Shown here piece by piece: positions 1 to 5,890 of a stretch of 5,965 bases of DNA. The notes below the pieces were generated by a model. That model did not search any database. It was not told the origin of the DNA and worked only from the letters and a program-made list of their open reading frames with translations. The stretch's first letter is position 1. Each line of letters begins with the position of its first letter. Location: positions 1 through 5,965 of the forward strand of contig JANTGQ010000099.1 in NCBI GenBank assembly GCA_024762845.1, read 5' to 3'. The position numbers and the translations under genes were made by a program. The stretch is from Nitratifractor sp. Lineage in GTDB: Bacteria > Campylobacterota > Campylobacteria > Campylobacterales > Sulfurovaceae.

Positions 1-230
1 CTTACTTTACCAGTAGCAATAAGTACAAACTGATCTCTTATCTCTTCTGCAGCTTTATGCGCTTCTATACTATCTTCTGGATCGCATACAAGTTGCAGAA
101 CTTCGTCGTTATCTCTTAAGTCAATAAATATGACTCCACCATGGTCCCTACGGCTGTGGACCCAACCGGCAACTGTTATCTCTTGCCCTATATGTTCTTC
201 GTTAATTTCGGCACAATAGTGTGTTCTCAC
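1..230 (-). CDS. aspS: Aspartate--tRNA ligase, N-terminal part (cut by window edge)
   Basis: This gene encodes aspartyl-tRNA synthetase, a cytoplasmic class II enzyme that joins aspartate to tRNA using ATP. Only the first 76 codons are present; the rest lies beyond base 1. The visible part is the start of the OB-fold anticodon-binding domain. It opens MRTHYCAEI and carries the hallmark string WVHSRRDHGGVIFIDLRD (about residues 22-39), followed by LQLVCDPED. The start is GTG at 230-228: an AGAGGA ribosome binding site lies 8 nt upstream (239-244), and this start gives the usual family N terminus. Many bacteria that lack asparaginyl-tRNA synthetase, Campylobacterota among them, use a non-discriminating AspRS with the GatCAB amidotransferase. 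The residues that would decide this are outside the window. The gene is downstream of murA on the same strand with a 58-bp gap and its own -10 element. The family assignment is secure. Confidence 0.96.
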   Translation of the reverse strand, partial: MRTHYCAEINEEHIGQEITVAGWVHSRRDHGGVIFIDLRDNDEVLQLVCDPEDSIEAHKAAEEIRDQFVLIATGKV

Positions 231-258
231 GTTTCTTATCCTCTTAAAATTTGATAAA

Positions 259-264
259 ATTATA
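259..264 (-). promoter_or_regulatory. -10 element of the aspS promoter
   Basis: A perfect TATAAT reads on the minus strand within the 58-bp gap between murA and aspS. It would give a transcript starting near base 252 and a leader of about 22 nt before the GTG start. No good -35 hexamer is present 16-18 bp upstream; the sequence there is only A/T runs. This is common for housekeeping promoters in Campylobacterota, which often rely on the -10 and periodic A/T tracts. Read-through from murA is also possible because no terminator is visible in the gap. Confidence 0.5.
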
Positions 265-288
265 TCTAAGTTATACTAAAAATATTTT

Positions 289-1554
289 CTAGTCATTTTT
301 TCTGCTTATTTTAGCACCTAATTTCGATAGCTTCTCTTCTAATCTGTCATAGCCGCGGTCGAGGTGGTATATTCTTCTTATTTTAGTAGTACCGGTTGCT
401 GCTAAAGAGGCAATTACAAGTGCAGAGCTTGCTCGTAAATCGGTTGCCATTACTTCTGCCGCGTGTAACTCTTTTACCGGTCTAATGGCTGCAATATTTC
501 CTTTTAGCCAAATATCTGCACCCAAACGATTAAGCTCACTTACATGCATAAAACGGTTTTCAAAAAGTCTCTCTTCTACGAGACTCTCCTCTTGTGCCAA
601 TGTTGCTACTGCCATAAATTGTGCCTGCATATCTGTTGGAAAGCCTGGGTACTCTGTTGTGACGATTGTAACACCTTTAAGCTCTTTAGTTGGGTGTATA
701 GTTATAGTGGTGTCAGTGTAGTCGAAAGTGCACCCCATACTCTCTAGTTTCTCTATTGATGTTTGTATATGTTCGGTATTTACATTTAATAGCGTAATCT
801 CCGAGTTTGTAATTGCTCCTACACAAAGGTATGTGCCCGCTTCAATTCTATCTGGTATAACCTCGATAGCCTCTTTATAGTGCAGCGGAACACCATTGGT
901 TCCATGAATTTTTAGGCTACTTGTGCCAATACCTTCTATCTTAGCACCACCCATATCGAGCATTTGGCACAGTTGTACAACCTCTGGCTCTTTTGCGGCA
1001 TTTACAATTTCGGTTACGCCATTAGCCATTGCAGCTGCCATTACGGCATTTTCTGTACCGCCTACTGTAATTTTATCGAATATAATTTTATTCGCCTGGA
1101 GCCCATTTTTTGCCTCTGCAACTACGTAACCTTCGTTTAATGTAACCTCTGCTTCGAGCGTTTCTACTGCTTTAATGTGCAGGTCTATTGGTCTTTGCCC
1201 AATTGCACAGCCACCTGGCAGACTGACAGAGCAGTGTTTAAAACGACTCAGTAGCGGACCTAATACCAAAATAGATGCACGCATCTGCGCTACAATTTCG
1301 TAAACTGCTTTTGTAGACGTAATAGTAGAGCAGTCTATAGTTGCTTCTGTATCATTGTGATCAACCTTGGCACCTAACATACTTAGCAGTTTAAGAAGTG
1401 TTCGAATATCAACAACATTTGGTAAATTTTTTAATTTCACCTCTTTATCGCTTAAAAGTGCAGCTGCAATAATTGGAAGTGCTGCATTTTTTGCTCCGCT
1501 GATAGTTACCTCGCCACTTAAAGGGTGACCACCCTCAATTTCTAAATAATCCAT
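289..1554 (-). CDS. murA: UDP-N-acetylglucosamine 1-carboxyvinyltransferase MurA
   Basis: MurA transfers enolpyruvate from phosphoenolpyruvate to UDP-N-acetylglucosamine in the cytoplasm, the first committed step of peptidoglycan synthesis and the target of fosfomycin. The 421-residue length is normal for the family, which folds as two inside-out alpha/beta barrels. Visible active-site features are the substrate-binding Lys22-Asn23 (AKNAALP), Arg92 (QMRAS), the catalytic loop SLPGGCAIGQRP with Cys116, Arg121 and the following DLH, Asp308 in GFPTDMQ, and Arg400 in HLDRGYDRLEEKL. The Cys rather than Asp at position 116 means the enzyme should be covalently inhibited by fosfomycin. The ATG start has a weak AGG 8 nt upstream (1563-1565) and gives the expected N terminus. 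It is divergent from the gene at 1821 and lies upstream of aspS on the same strand. The gene is intact. Confidence 0.98.
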   Translation of the reverse strand: MDYLEIEGGHPLSGEVTISGAKNAALPIIAAALLSDKEVKLKNLPNVVDIRTLLKLLSMLGAKVDHNDTEATIDCSTITSTKAVYEIVAQMRASILVLGPLLSRFKHCSVSLPGGCAIGQRPIDLHIKAVETLEAEVTLNEGYVVAEAKNGLQANKIIFDKITVGGTENAVMAAAMANGVTEIVNAAKEPEVVQLCQMLDMGGAKIEGIGTSSLKIHGTNGVPLHYKEAIEVIPDRIEAGTYLCVGAITNSEITLLNVNTEHIQTSIEKLESMGCTFDYTDTTITIHPTKELKGVTIVTTEYPGFPTDMQAQFMAVATLAQEESLVEERLFENRFMHVSELNRLGADIWLKGNIAAIRPVKELHAAEVMATDLRASSALVIASLAATGTTKIRRIYHLDRGYDRLEEKLSKLGAKISRKND

Positions 1555-1578
1555 AACTTTAACCTAGTAGTGTAAATT

Positions 1579-1626
1579 GTCGGTTATCTTGAATAATAAA
1601 AGAGATCTATTAGTTCAGTTACCGAC
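1579..1626 (-). other. Imperfect 15-bp hairpin / dyad in the murA upstream region
   Basis: Two arms pair across this span: GTCGGT (1579-1584) with ACCGAC (1621-1626), TGAA (1590-1593) with TTCA (1614-1617), and TAATA (1594-1598) with TATTA (1608-1612). One bulged G sits at 1613, a 5x3 internal loop lies between the outer and middle stems, and a 9-nt loop closes the end. On the minus strand it ends 24 nt before the murA start codon. No U-tract follows it on either strand and no gene ends here, so it is not a usual intrinsic terminator. It could be a 5'-leader RNA structure if transcription starts upstream of it, or a DNA-binding dyad if the promoter lies within it. The function is unknown. Confidence 0.45.
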
Positions 1627-1640
1627 TTAATAAAAGTGCT

Positions 1641-1646
1641 ATTTTA
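1641..1646 (-). promoter_or_regulatory. Possible -10 element for murA
   Basis: TAAAAT on the minus strand would start transcription near 1634, making an 80-nt leader that includes the hairpin at 1579-1626. No convincing -35 is seen. A rival is TATTAT at 1593-1598 on the same strand, which would lie inside the hairpin and give a leader of about 32 nt. The sequence alone does not choose between them. Confidence 0.28.
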
Positions 1647-1767
1647 ACAAATAAAAGTAAAGTACTAATTAAATTAATAAATATTATTTTTATATTAAGT
1701 AATGAAATAGTTCATATTTTTAGATATATTTAATGAAAATTCTGTTATCGTATCAAAAGATATTTAA

Positions 1768-1773
1768 TATAAA
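1768..1773 (+). promoter_or_regulatory. Possible -10 element for the 192-aa gene
   Basis: TATAAA lies 47 bp before the ATG at 1821, in a strongly A/T-rich stretch (about 1655-1795) with several -10-like strings. TATATT at 1787-1792 is an alternative. The -35 region is weak (TTATCG at 1745-1750). The rest of the 266-bp divergent intergenic region holds nothing else recognisable apart from the murA hairpin. Confidence 0.25.
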
Positions 1774-1820
1774 TTATATGAAGAGCTATATTAGAAAGTA
1801 TTAAGGTCGATGGAGGGTTT

Positions 1821-2399
1821 ATGGGGATAAGTGTCGAAAGGCTTCGCAGTGTAAATGAGCGCCTTAAGCAAAAGATTAATCAAAAGAGTAGTTCGGGTGA
1901 TGATAATCTCTTTACAATAGATATATCTTCTATTGCCGGCAGTGATATAGCGGTTGATAAAAAAAGTGAAAATCTTTCTAAAATCCCTACTGCCTTGGTA
2001 GATGCAATAGAGTTAGACCATAACTCAGACACTGTGCGAATTGACAACTTAATACAGCTTTTAGCTCTGTATGATAAGCTCGAAATTGCAAAAAAAGCTC
2101 CTGACATTGAGAACCTATTTATGTATAAAGCGATGAATATAAGTGGAGTAGGGCTAAAAGAGGAGGATTTTGGAGAGATTCGAGAAGGTAAGTATGTGCA
2201 GATTATTGCTATCACATACGAACCAGACAAAAATGGAAAGAAAAAAGCAAAAAATATCTCTTTGGGCTATTTTGGTAAAGCAGAAACATTAGAGCTCTCT
2301 TTTAAAAATGAGATAATCGAGTTTGTTTTACGCTGGAGATATGAAAAAGCGTTCCAAAACTTAAAACATTATCGCGTATTACTTGCTAGACTTAAGTAA
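1821..2399 (+). CDS. Conserved-looking protein of unknown function, 192 aa
   Basis: I do not recognise this protein. The ATG has a strong GGAGGG just upstream (1812-1817; spacing is short), and the frame is open to TAA at 2397-2399, so it is very probably a real gene. Residues 1-22 form a basic, probably helical segment. Residues 23-57 are Ser/Gly/Asp/Lys-rich and look flexible. Residues 56-92 look helical (LVDAIELDH, LIQLLALYDKLEIAKKA). Residues 95-192 are mixed: a beta-hairpin-like part KYVQIIAITYEPDKNGKKK (124-142) followed by KNISLGYFG (144-152), then a long amphipathic helix ending RVLLARLK. There is no signal peptide, membrane segment or cysteine, so it is probably cytoplasmic. It leads the plus-strand gene group and is followed 44 bp later by the 112-aa gene. 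The hairpin vaguely recalls DNA-contacting N-terminal segments of some transposases, but the resemblance is too weak to name a function. Confidence 0.85.
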   Translation: MGISVERLRSVNERLKQKINQKSSSGDDNLFTIDISSIAGSDIAVDKKSENLSKIPTALVDAIELDHNSDTVRIDNLIQLLALYDKLEIAKKAPDIENLFMYKAMNISGVGLKEEDFGEIREGKYVQIIAITYEPDKNGKKKAKNISLGYFGKAETLELSFKNEIIEFVLRWRYEKAFQNLKHYRVLLARLK

Positions 2400-2411
2400 T
2401 TTTGATAAAAT
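2383..2411 (+). promoter_or_regulatory. Likely sigma-70-type internal promoter ahead of the helicase gene cluster
   Basis: TTGCTA (2383-2388) and TAAAAT (2406-2411) are separated by exactly 17 bp, giving a reasonable housekeeping promoter. The -35 lies inside the last codons of the 192-aa gene. Transcription would begin near 2418, about 25 nt before the ATG at 2444, whose ribosome binding site AAAGG is at 2433-2437. The string TTTGATAAAAT around the -10 is typical of Campylobacterota promoters. If it is active, the 112-aa, helicase and 67-aa genes form their own transcription unit. Confidence 0.5.
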
Positions 2412-2443
2412 CGTATTCCCAATTTTCATTATAAAGGTAACAG

Positions 2444-2782
2444 ATGAGTATAAAAGCAGATGTTGAGAATATCTTAATTCAATTGAGTTATCCAGTAAAC
2501 GAAGCTACAACAGAGCAGTTAGAGGCAATTATTGCAAACACAGCAGGTTTTTTTGAGTTTGCAAAACATATATTTTCACTCCAGGATGAGTTAAAAAGAT
2601 TTAATGCGACAGTAGCAATGTCAAACTCTCACCCATATCTTAAACTTAAAAGTGACTCAAAAGATCCAGTAGAGATAGAAGATTTTAAATCTGTAATAGA
2701 TACGTGGGCTGAAAAATATAAAGTAGAGCTAGAAAAAGTAGAGAATAAAAATACTTATTACGTAATCGGAAAAAAATCATAA
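2444..2782 (+). CDS. Small protein of unknown function upstream of the helicase, 112 aa
   Basis: I do not recognise the family. The ATG has AAAGG 6 nt upstream (2433-2437), and the stop lies only 3 bp before the helicase start, so translation of the two is probably coupled. The helicase has no good ribosome binding site of its own. The protein is soluble in appearance, without signal peptide, transmembrane segment or cysteine. Residues 1-54 look all-helical (DVENILIQL, TEQLEAIIANTAGFFEFAKHIFSLQDELKRF). Residues 55-112 begin with a Ser/Asn loop and then mix helix and strand (FKSVIDTWAEKYKVELEKVENKNTYYVIGKK). No catalytic motif is visible. The tight linkage suggests a helicase-associated or co-regulated role, but this is inference from position only. 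Confidence 0.87.
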   Translation: MSIKADVENILIQLSYPVNEATTEQLEAIIANTAGFFEFAKHIFSLQDELKRFNATVAMSNSHPYLKLKSDSKDPVEIEDFKSVIDTWAEKYKVELEKVENKNTYYVIGKKS

Positions 2783-2785
2783 CTA

Positions 2786-4840
2786 ATGCCGTTAAAGCAA
2801 CTTAATGCGCAACAGCATGTTGCAGCAACGGCTACAAGTGGAAAAAATCTAATTATTGCCAGTGCGGGTACCGGCAAAACATCTACCATTGTTGGCAGAA
2901 TTGCCTATCTTTTACAAAATGGTACTGACCCTTCTAAAATTTTACTTTTAACGTTTACAAATAAAGCTGCGGCTGAGATGGTTGCACGATTAAAACGATA
3001 TTTTGATGCCATAATTATTGATAAAATAGAGGCCGGAACTTTTCATGCAGTTGCATACAGGTGGCTTAAGGCAAAAAATCCGCATCTCTCTTTAAAACAG
3101 CCCGGAGAGTTAAAAACTCTCTTTCGAAGTGTCTATGACAAACGGCAGTTTCATCGTCTATCACTTGCAACTACACCTTTTTCGGCAACTTTTCTTTATG
3201 AGCTCTACTCTTTATACCAAAACTCTACGCTAGATACTTTTAGTAGTTGGATGGAGGAGAGATACAAAGAGCATATATCGCTTCTAGATATATACCAAGA
3301 TATAATAGATGAGTTTGAAGCAACAAAAGAGGAGTATGGATTTGCCTCGTTTAACGATTTGCTTATTTTAACCATTAAATCACTACAAAAAGAGCCTATG
3401 GAGTTTGCAGAGGTATTGGTAGATGAGTACCAAGATACAAATACACTGCAAGAAGCTTTAATTAATGCGCTTAAACCGAAGTCTCTTTTTTGTGTAGGAG
3501 ATTACGATCAAAGTATATATGCATTTAATGGTGCAAACATAGAGAATATTTCGACTTTTGCACTGCGTTATGATAGCGCGAATGTATACTCTTTATCAGT
3601 AAACTACCGATCGACCCGCCATATACTCGAGTTGGCAAATAGAGTTATCTGTAAGAATGAGAGAATCTACCCAAAAGAGTTAAAAGTAGGAAAAAGTGGA
3701 GAGTCAATTCCACCAAAACTTTTAATTTTCGATACACTTTTTGAGCAATACCAAACAATTGCGCAAAATATAAAAGCCAGCAACACCTCTTACGAAGATA
3801 TTGCAATAATCTTTCGAAACAACTCGAGTGCAGATGGTTTAGAAGCGAGTTTGCGAGAGCTTGGCATTCCGTGCAAAAGAAAAGGAGGAACGAGTTTTTT
3901 TGACTCAAAAGAGATAAGGTTTATTTTGGACATATTGACATTGTTGGTAAATAGCAAAGATTTAATGGCATTTATTCATACCTTTGAGTATGCAAAAAAT
4001 GTTGGTGCTGCATTGGCAAAAGATATCTTTTTAACACTTAGCCACTTTGGAAATGGCAACTTAATAGAGGGAATAGTTGCACCAGTTAATCGGGATTTAC
4101 CAAATTTAAAAGGGGCTGCCAGTCGGCAATTGGGACTTTTCGATGACCATGACGAAATTGGTTTGGCATCTCGTTTTAACGGGATGGGTATAGATAAGAG
4201 AGTTTTAGAGCACCCAATTGTGCAGATGGCACGTATAGAGACCGATGCATTGCAGTTTTTCGAAAAATTCTATAGACTGTTTAAAGAGTTAAAACGAGAG
4301 CAGAGCTCCCAAGCGTCTATAAGTAAAATTATTAATTCAAAGCTCTATGAACATGTTGTCAATTCCCTTGCAACGCAAAGAGCAAAACTAAAAACCGGCG
4401 AGATTGACCAAACAAGAAAAGAAGAGGCAAAAAAACGAATCTACAATAAGAGTAAACTGCTTCTTGAACTCTCGCGCCCATACTACGATGTAAGCCGTTT
4501 TATAAATGCGATGATCTTAGGTGGCGGAGAGCTAAGCGAAGGGGAGGGGGTGAATCTGCTGACAGTTCATGCTTCCAAAGGGTTGGAGTTTAACGATGTA
4601 TATATTGTAGATTTAGCCGATAGTCGATTTCCTAACCGAAAACTAATGAGTAAAAACGGTGGTTTAGAAGAGGAGAGAAGACTCTTTTATGTTGCAGTGA
4701 CTCGCGCGAAGCAAAAGTTGTATCTATCATTCGCAAAATATGATAAAATAAAGAAAGTAGAATATAAACCGTCGCAATTTCTTTATGAAGCTGGGCTGTT
4801 AAAAGAGAGTAAAGAAGGAGTAAAAGATGAAAGAAGCTAA
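2786..4840 (+). CDS. UvrD/Rep-family ATP-dependent DNA helicase (superfamily 1A)
   Basis: This is a 3'-5' DNA helicase/translocase of the UvrD/Rep/PcrA type, which uses ATP to unwind or strip DNA during repair and replication restart. All family motifs are present in order: Q motif LNAQQ (6-10), Walker A GTGKT (28-32, Lys31), Ia LLLTFTNKAAAEM (53-65), Ib GTFHA (84-88), II DEYQD (213-217), III GDYDQSIYAFNGA (238-250), IV NYRST (273-277), V LLTVHASKGLEF (591-602) and VI ERRLFYVAVTRAK (630-642). The protein should therefore be active. At 684 residues it has only about 36 residues after motif VI, including PSQFL. It thus lacks the long C-terminal extension of UvrD and PcrA and is closer in plan to Rep, so I give no gene symbol. 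The span between motifs IV and V seems some 40 residues longer than in E. coli Rep/UvrD (from memory) and contains QLGLF at 448-452, a clamp-binding-like motif. It starts 3 bp after the preceding stop. Confidence 0.95.
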   Translation: MPLKQLNAQQHVAATATSGKNLIIASAGTGKTSTIVGRIAYLLQNGTDPSKILLLTFTNKAAAEMVARLKRYFDAIIIDKIEAGTFHAVAYRWLKAKNPHLSLKQPGELKTLFRSVYDKRQFHRLSLATTPFSATFLYELYSLYQNSTLDTFSSWMEERYKEHISLLDIYQDIIDEFEATKEEYGFASFNDLLILTIKSLQKEPMEFAEVLVDEYQDTNTLQEALINALKPKSLFCVGDYDQSIYAFNGANIENISTFALRYDSANVYSLSVNYRSTRHILELANRVICKNERIYPKELKVGKSGESIPPKLLIFDTLFEQYQTIAQNIKASNTSYEDIAIIFRNNSSADGLEASLRELGIPCKRKGGTSFFDSKEIRFILDILTLLVNSKDLMAFIHTFEYAKNVGAALAKDIFLTLSHFGNGNLIEGIVAPVNRDLPNLKGAASRQLGLFDDHDEIGLASRFNGMGIDKRVLEHPIVQMARIETDALQFFEKFYRLFKELKREQSSQASISKIINSKLYEHVVNSLATQRAKLKTGEIDQTRKEEAKKRIYNKSKLLLELSRPYYDVSRFINAMILGGGELSEGEGVNLLTVHASKGLEFNDVYIVDLADSRFPNRKLMSKNGGLEEERRLFYVAVTRAKQKLYLSFAKYDKIKKVEYKPSQFLYEAGLLKESKEGVKDERS

Positions 4841-5030
4841 ACTAGAGGCAATGAGTAAAATTAAAGAGGGTTTGGAAAAGCTCGATTTAGATGAATTAGA
4901 AAAAAGTAGTTCTGTAAAAATAGTAGAAGAGTGGTTCAAAGAGGACAAAGGATTAGAAGAGCTGTATACTGATTTATCAGCACTCTCGGAAACAATTAAG
5001 GAGTATTTGGCTGAACTTGGGATTGTATAG
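4827..5030 (+). CDS. Small acidic helical protein overlapping the helicase gene end, 67 aa
   Basis: I do not recognise the family. The ATG at 4827 has an excellent AAGGAG at 4815-4820 with 6-nt spacing, located inside the last helicase codons; the two genes overlap by 14 bp in different frames. A second ATG at 4851 (Met9) has AGAGG only 2 nt away and is less likely. The product has 18 Asp/Glu against 10 Lys and no Arg, no Cys, no signal peptide and no membrane segment. It looks nearly all-helical: residues 1-28 form a heptad-like helix (EAMSKIKEGLEKLDLDELEK) and residues 30-65 a second one (VKIVEEWFKEDKGLEELYTDL and following). A two-helix coiled-coil protein is plausible. The overlap predicts co-translation with the helicase, and a regulatory or partner role is possible but not shown. 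Confidence 0.8.
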   Translation: MKEAKLEAMSKIKEGLEKLDLDELEKSSSVKIVEEWFKEDKGLEELYTDLSALSETIKEYLAELGIV

Positions 5031-5066
5031 TTTTAAAATAGAGATGCCTAACTAATAGAGAGTATA

Positions 5067-5103
5067 CAAATTGAACCATACGCAATTAGTTCAATTTGAA
5101 CTA
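5067..5103 (+). repeat. Nested inverted repeats between convergent genes; possible weak bidirectional terminator
   Basis: CAAATTGAAC (5067-5076) pairs perfectly with GTTCAATTTG (5089-5098) around a 12-nt loop. The right arm also belongs to a second palindrome, TAGTTCAA-T-TTGAACTA (5087-5103). As a result TTGAAC/GTTCAA occurs three times (5071-5076, 5089-5094, 5096-5101). The site lies in the 73-bp gap between the ends of the 67-aa gene and the tetR-type gene, where a shared terminator is expected. The stem is A/T-rich and no T-tract follows it directly on either strand, so it is not a textbook intrinsic terminator. The 1-nt centre of the second palindrome cannot form an RNA hairpin loop, so a DNA-binding site is equally possible. 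Confidence 0.4.
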
Positions 5104-5736
5104 TTAAAAGAGAGTATCTTTTTTGCTGTTGTCTATTTTAATTTTATTCCAGAAAAACTCTGCATGCTTTTCAAATAGAGTTGCAGCCGCAGAAGTAGAC
5201 TGATTATCTGCCTTTAACCTAGTGATCTGTAACTGATAAAAGAAAAGTGGAGAAAAAAACTCATTAGCTAACAGAAGAGGATCTGTAGCCTCTATCATCT
5301 CATCTTGCATCATCATAAAAAATACTGCAGAGAGTTTTTTTACATTTTTTTGGTAAAACTCTTCGTTATAAAAGACCCTTAGTTTAGAGTTGTTAAAGAG
5401 TTCTTGCATCAAAAAACGAAAGAGAAGGTCGGTTTTTGTATCGTATGTAATTAGCTTAAATATATTGGCAATATTTTTAAGTAGTAGTTTGCCTTTTTTG
5501 TAAACCTCTTGAGGCTCTTTATTCTCAAATATATTAATAAGATGGCTGGACTCTAGCTGTTGAATAATAGTATCAAGTATATCCTCTTTATTTTTAAAAT
5601 GATTATAGATAGCACTCTGTTGTATTCCTACCTCTTTTGCAATTTGACGCATAGTTGTAGACTTGTACCCTTGCTCTGCAAAAAGCGAAAGAGCAGTAGA
5701 GTATATTTTTTGTTTTGTACCTTTAAATTCAGACAT
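5104..5736 (-). CDS. TetR/AcrR-family transcriptional regulator
   Basis: This is a one-component DNA-binding repressor: the N-terminal helix-turn-helix binds a palindromic operator as a dimer, and ligand binding in the C-terminal domain releases it. The TetR_N domain spans about residues 6-52 (KQKIYSTALSLFAEQGYKSTTMRQIAKEVG and following), with recognition helix IQQSAIYNHF (38-47) and the closing KNKEDIL. The C-terminal 150 residues are helical and rich in Phe, Met and Leu (FKLITYDTK, VFFMMMQDEM, FFSPLFFYQLQ), suiting a hydrophobic ligand. There is no cysteine, so a thiol-based redox switch is unlikely. The length of 210 is usual. The ATG has AGGGGG 5 nt upstream (5742-5747). Its promoter contains a GAAC-N4-GTTC palindrome, which predicts autorepression, and three further copies upstream point to a divergent target outside the window. 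By family precedent this may be an efflux operon, but the ligand and target are unknown. Confidence 0.95.
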   Translation of the reverse strand: MSEFKGTKQKIYSTALSLFAEQGYKSTTMRQIAKEVGIQQSAIYNHFKNKEDILDTIIQQLESSHLINIFENKEPQEVYKKGKLLLKNIANIFKLITYDTKTDLLFRFLMQELFNNSKLRVFYNEEFYQKNVKKLSAVFFMMMQDEMIEATDPLLLANEFFSPLFFYQLQITRLKADNQSTSAAATLFEKHAEFFWNKIKIDNSKKDTLF

Positions 5737-5763
5737 AAAGACCCCCTATATTGTTTATTCGCA

Positions 5764-5792
5764 ATTATACAGAACAATCGTTCATAAGTCAA
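5764..5792 (-). promoter_or_regulatory. Promoter of the TetR-family regulator gene
   Basis: On the minus strand TTGACT (5792-5787) and TATAAT (5769-5764) are separated by exactly 17 bp, which is nearly consensus sigma-70. Transcription should start near 5757, giving a leader of about 20 nt that includes the ribosome binding site. The palindrome at 5772-5783 fills the spacer and would block RNA polymerase when bound by the repressor. Confidence 0.78.
5772..5783. promoter_or_regulatory. Operator 1, GAAC-N4-GTTC palindrome in the tetR-type promoter
   Basis: GAACAATCGTTC lies between the -35 and -10 of the regulator promoter, 2 bp from the -10. Read toward that promoter it is ATGAACGATTGTTCT, which fits the consensus RTGAACNNTTGTTCT shared by all four copies. 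It is predicted to mediate autorepression. Confidence 0.72.
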
Positions 5793-5804
5793 GCAATCGA
5801 TAGT

Positions 5805-5816
5805 GAACAGTTGTTC
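5805..5816. promoter_or_regulatory. Operator 2, GAAC-N4-GTTC palindrome
   Basis: GAACAGTTGTTC lies 33 bp from operator 1 (start to start) and upstream of the regulator -35. On the plus strand it reads GTGAACAGTTGTTCT and is followed by TTTTATGG, a poor -10-like string. Confidence 0.65.
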
Positions 5817-5847
5817 TTTTATGGTAATTTTTAACTATTGTGTATAT

Positions 5848-5859
5848 GAACGTTTGTTC
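5848..5859. promoter_or_regulatory. Operator 3, GAAC-N4-GTTC palindrome
   Basis: GAACGTTTGTTC lies 43 bp from operator 2 and has the same plus-strand polarity (ATGAACGTTTGTTCT). The sequence downstream of it (TTTCAGTATCG) is not a clear -10. Confidence 0.65.
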
Positions 5860-5890
5860 TTTTCAGTATCGTACCCTTTCCCAATATTAT

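Noticed and set aside
251..264. TTGATAAAATTATA on the plus strand as a rightward promoter
   Set aside because: It would transcribe antisense into murA with no plus-strand gene there. The same bases supply TATAAT for aspS on the minus strand, which has a gene in the right place.
485..1129. Several 67-78 aa plus-strand open frames
   Set aside because: All are antisense to murA, which has intact catalytic motifs; none has a ribosome binding site or homology I recognise.
1880..2230. 116-aa open frame on the minus strand
   Set aside because: It is wholly antisense to the 192-aa gene, has no ribosome binding site or recognisable domain, and the plus-strand frame has a strong start signal.
3645..3908. 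87-aa open frame on the minus strand
   Set aside because: It lies antisense within the helicase gene, is rich in Cys, Leu and Phe as expected of a shadow frame, and has no start signal.
5067..5098. Extra binding site for the TetR-family regulator (GAAC ... GTTC)
   Set aside because: The half-sites match, but they are separated by 12 bp instead of 4, and the second palindrome has them in inverted order (GTTC ... GAAC). It is unlikely to be the same operator.
5067..5098. Standard Rho-independent terminator
   Set aside because: The stem is A/T-rich with a 12-nt loop, and no T-tract follows on either strand. The nearest T run on the plus strand (5119-5124) is about 20 nt away.
5560..5787. 75-aa plus-strand open frame overlapping the regulator start
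   Set aside because: It runs antisense through the helix-turn-helix coding region and across the regulator promoter and operator 1, so it is a chance frame.
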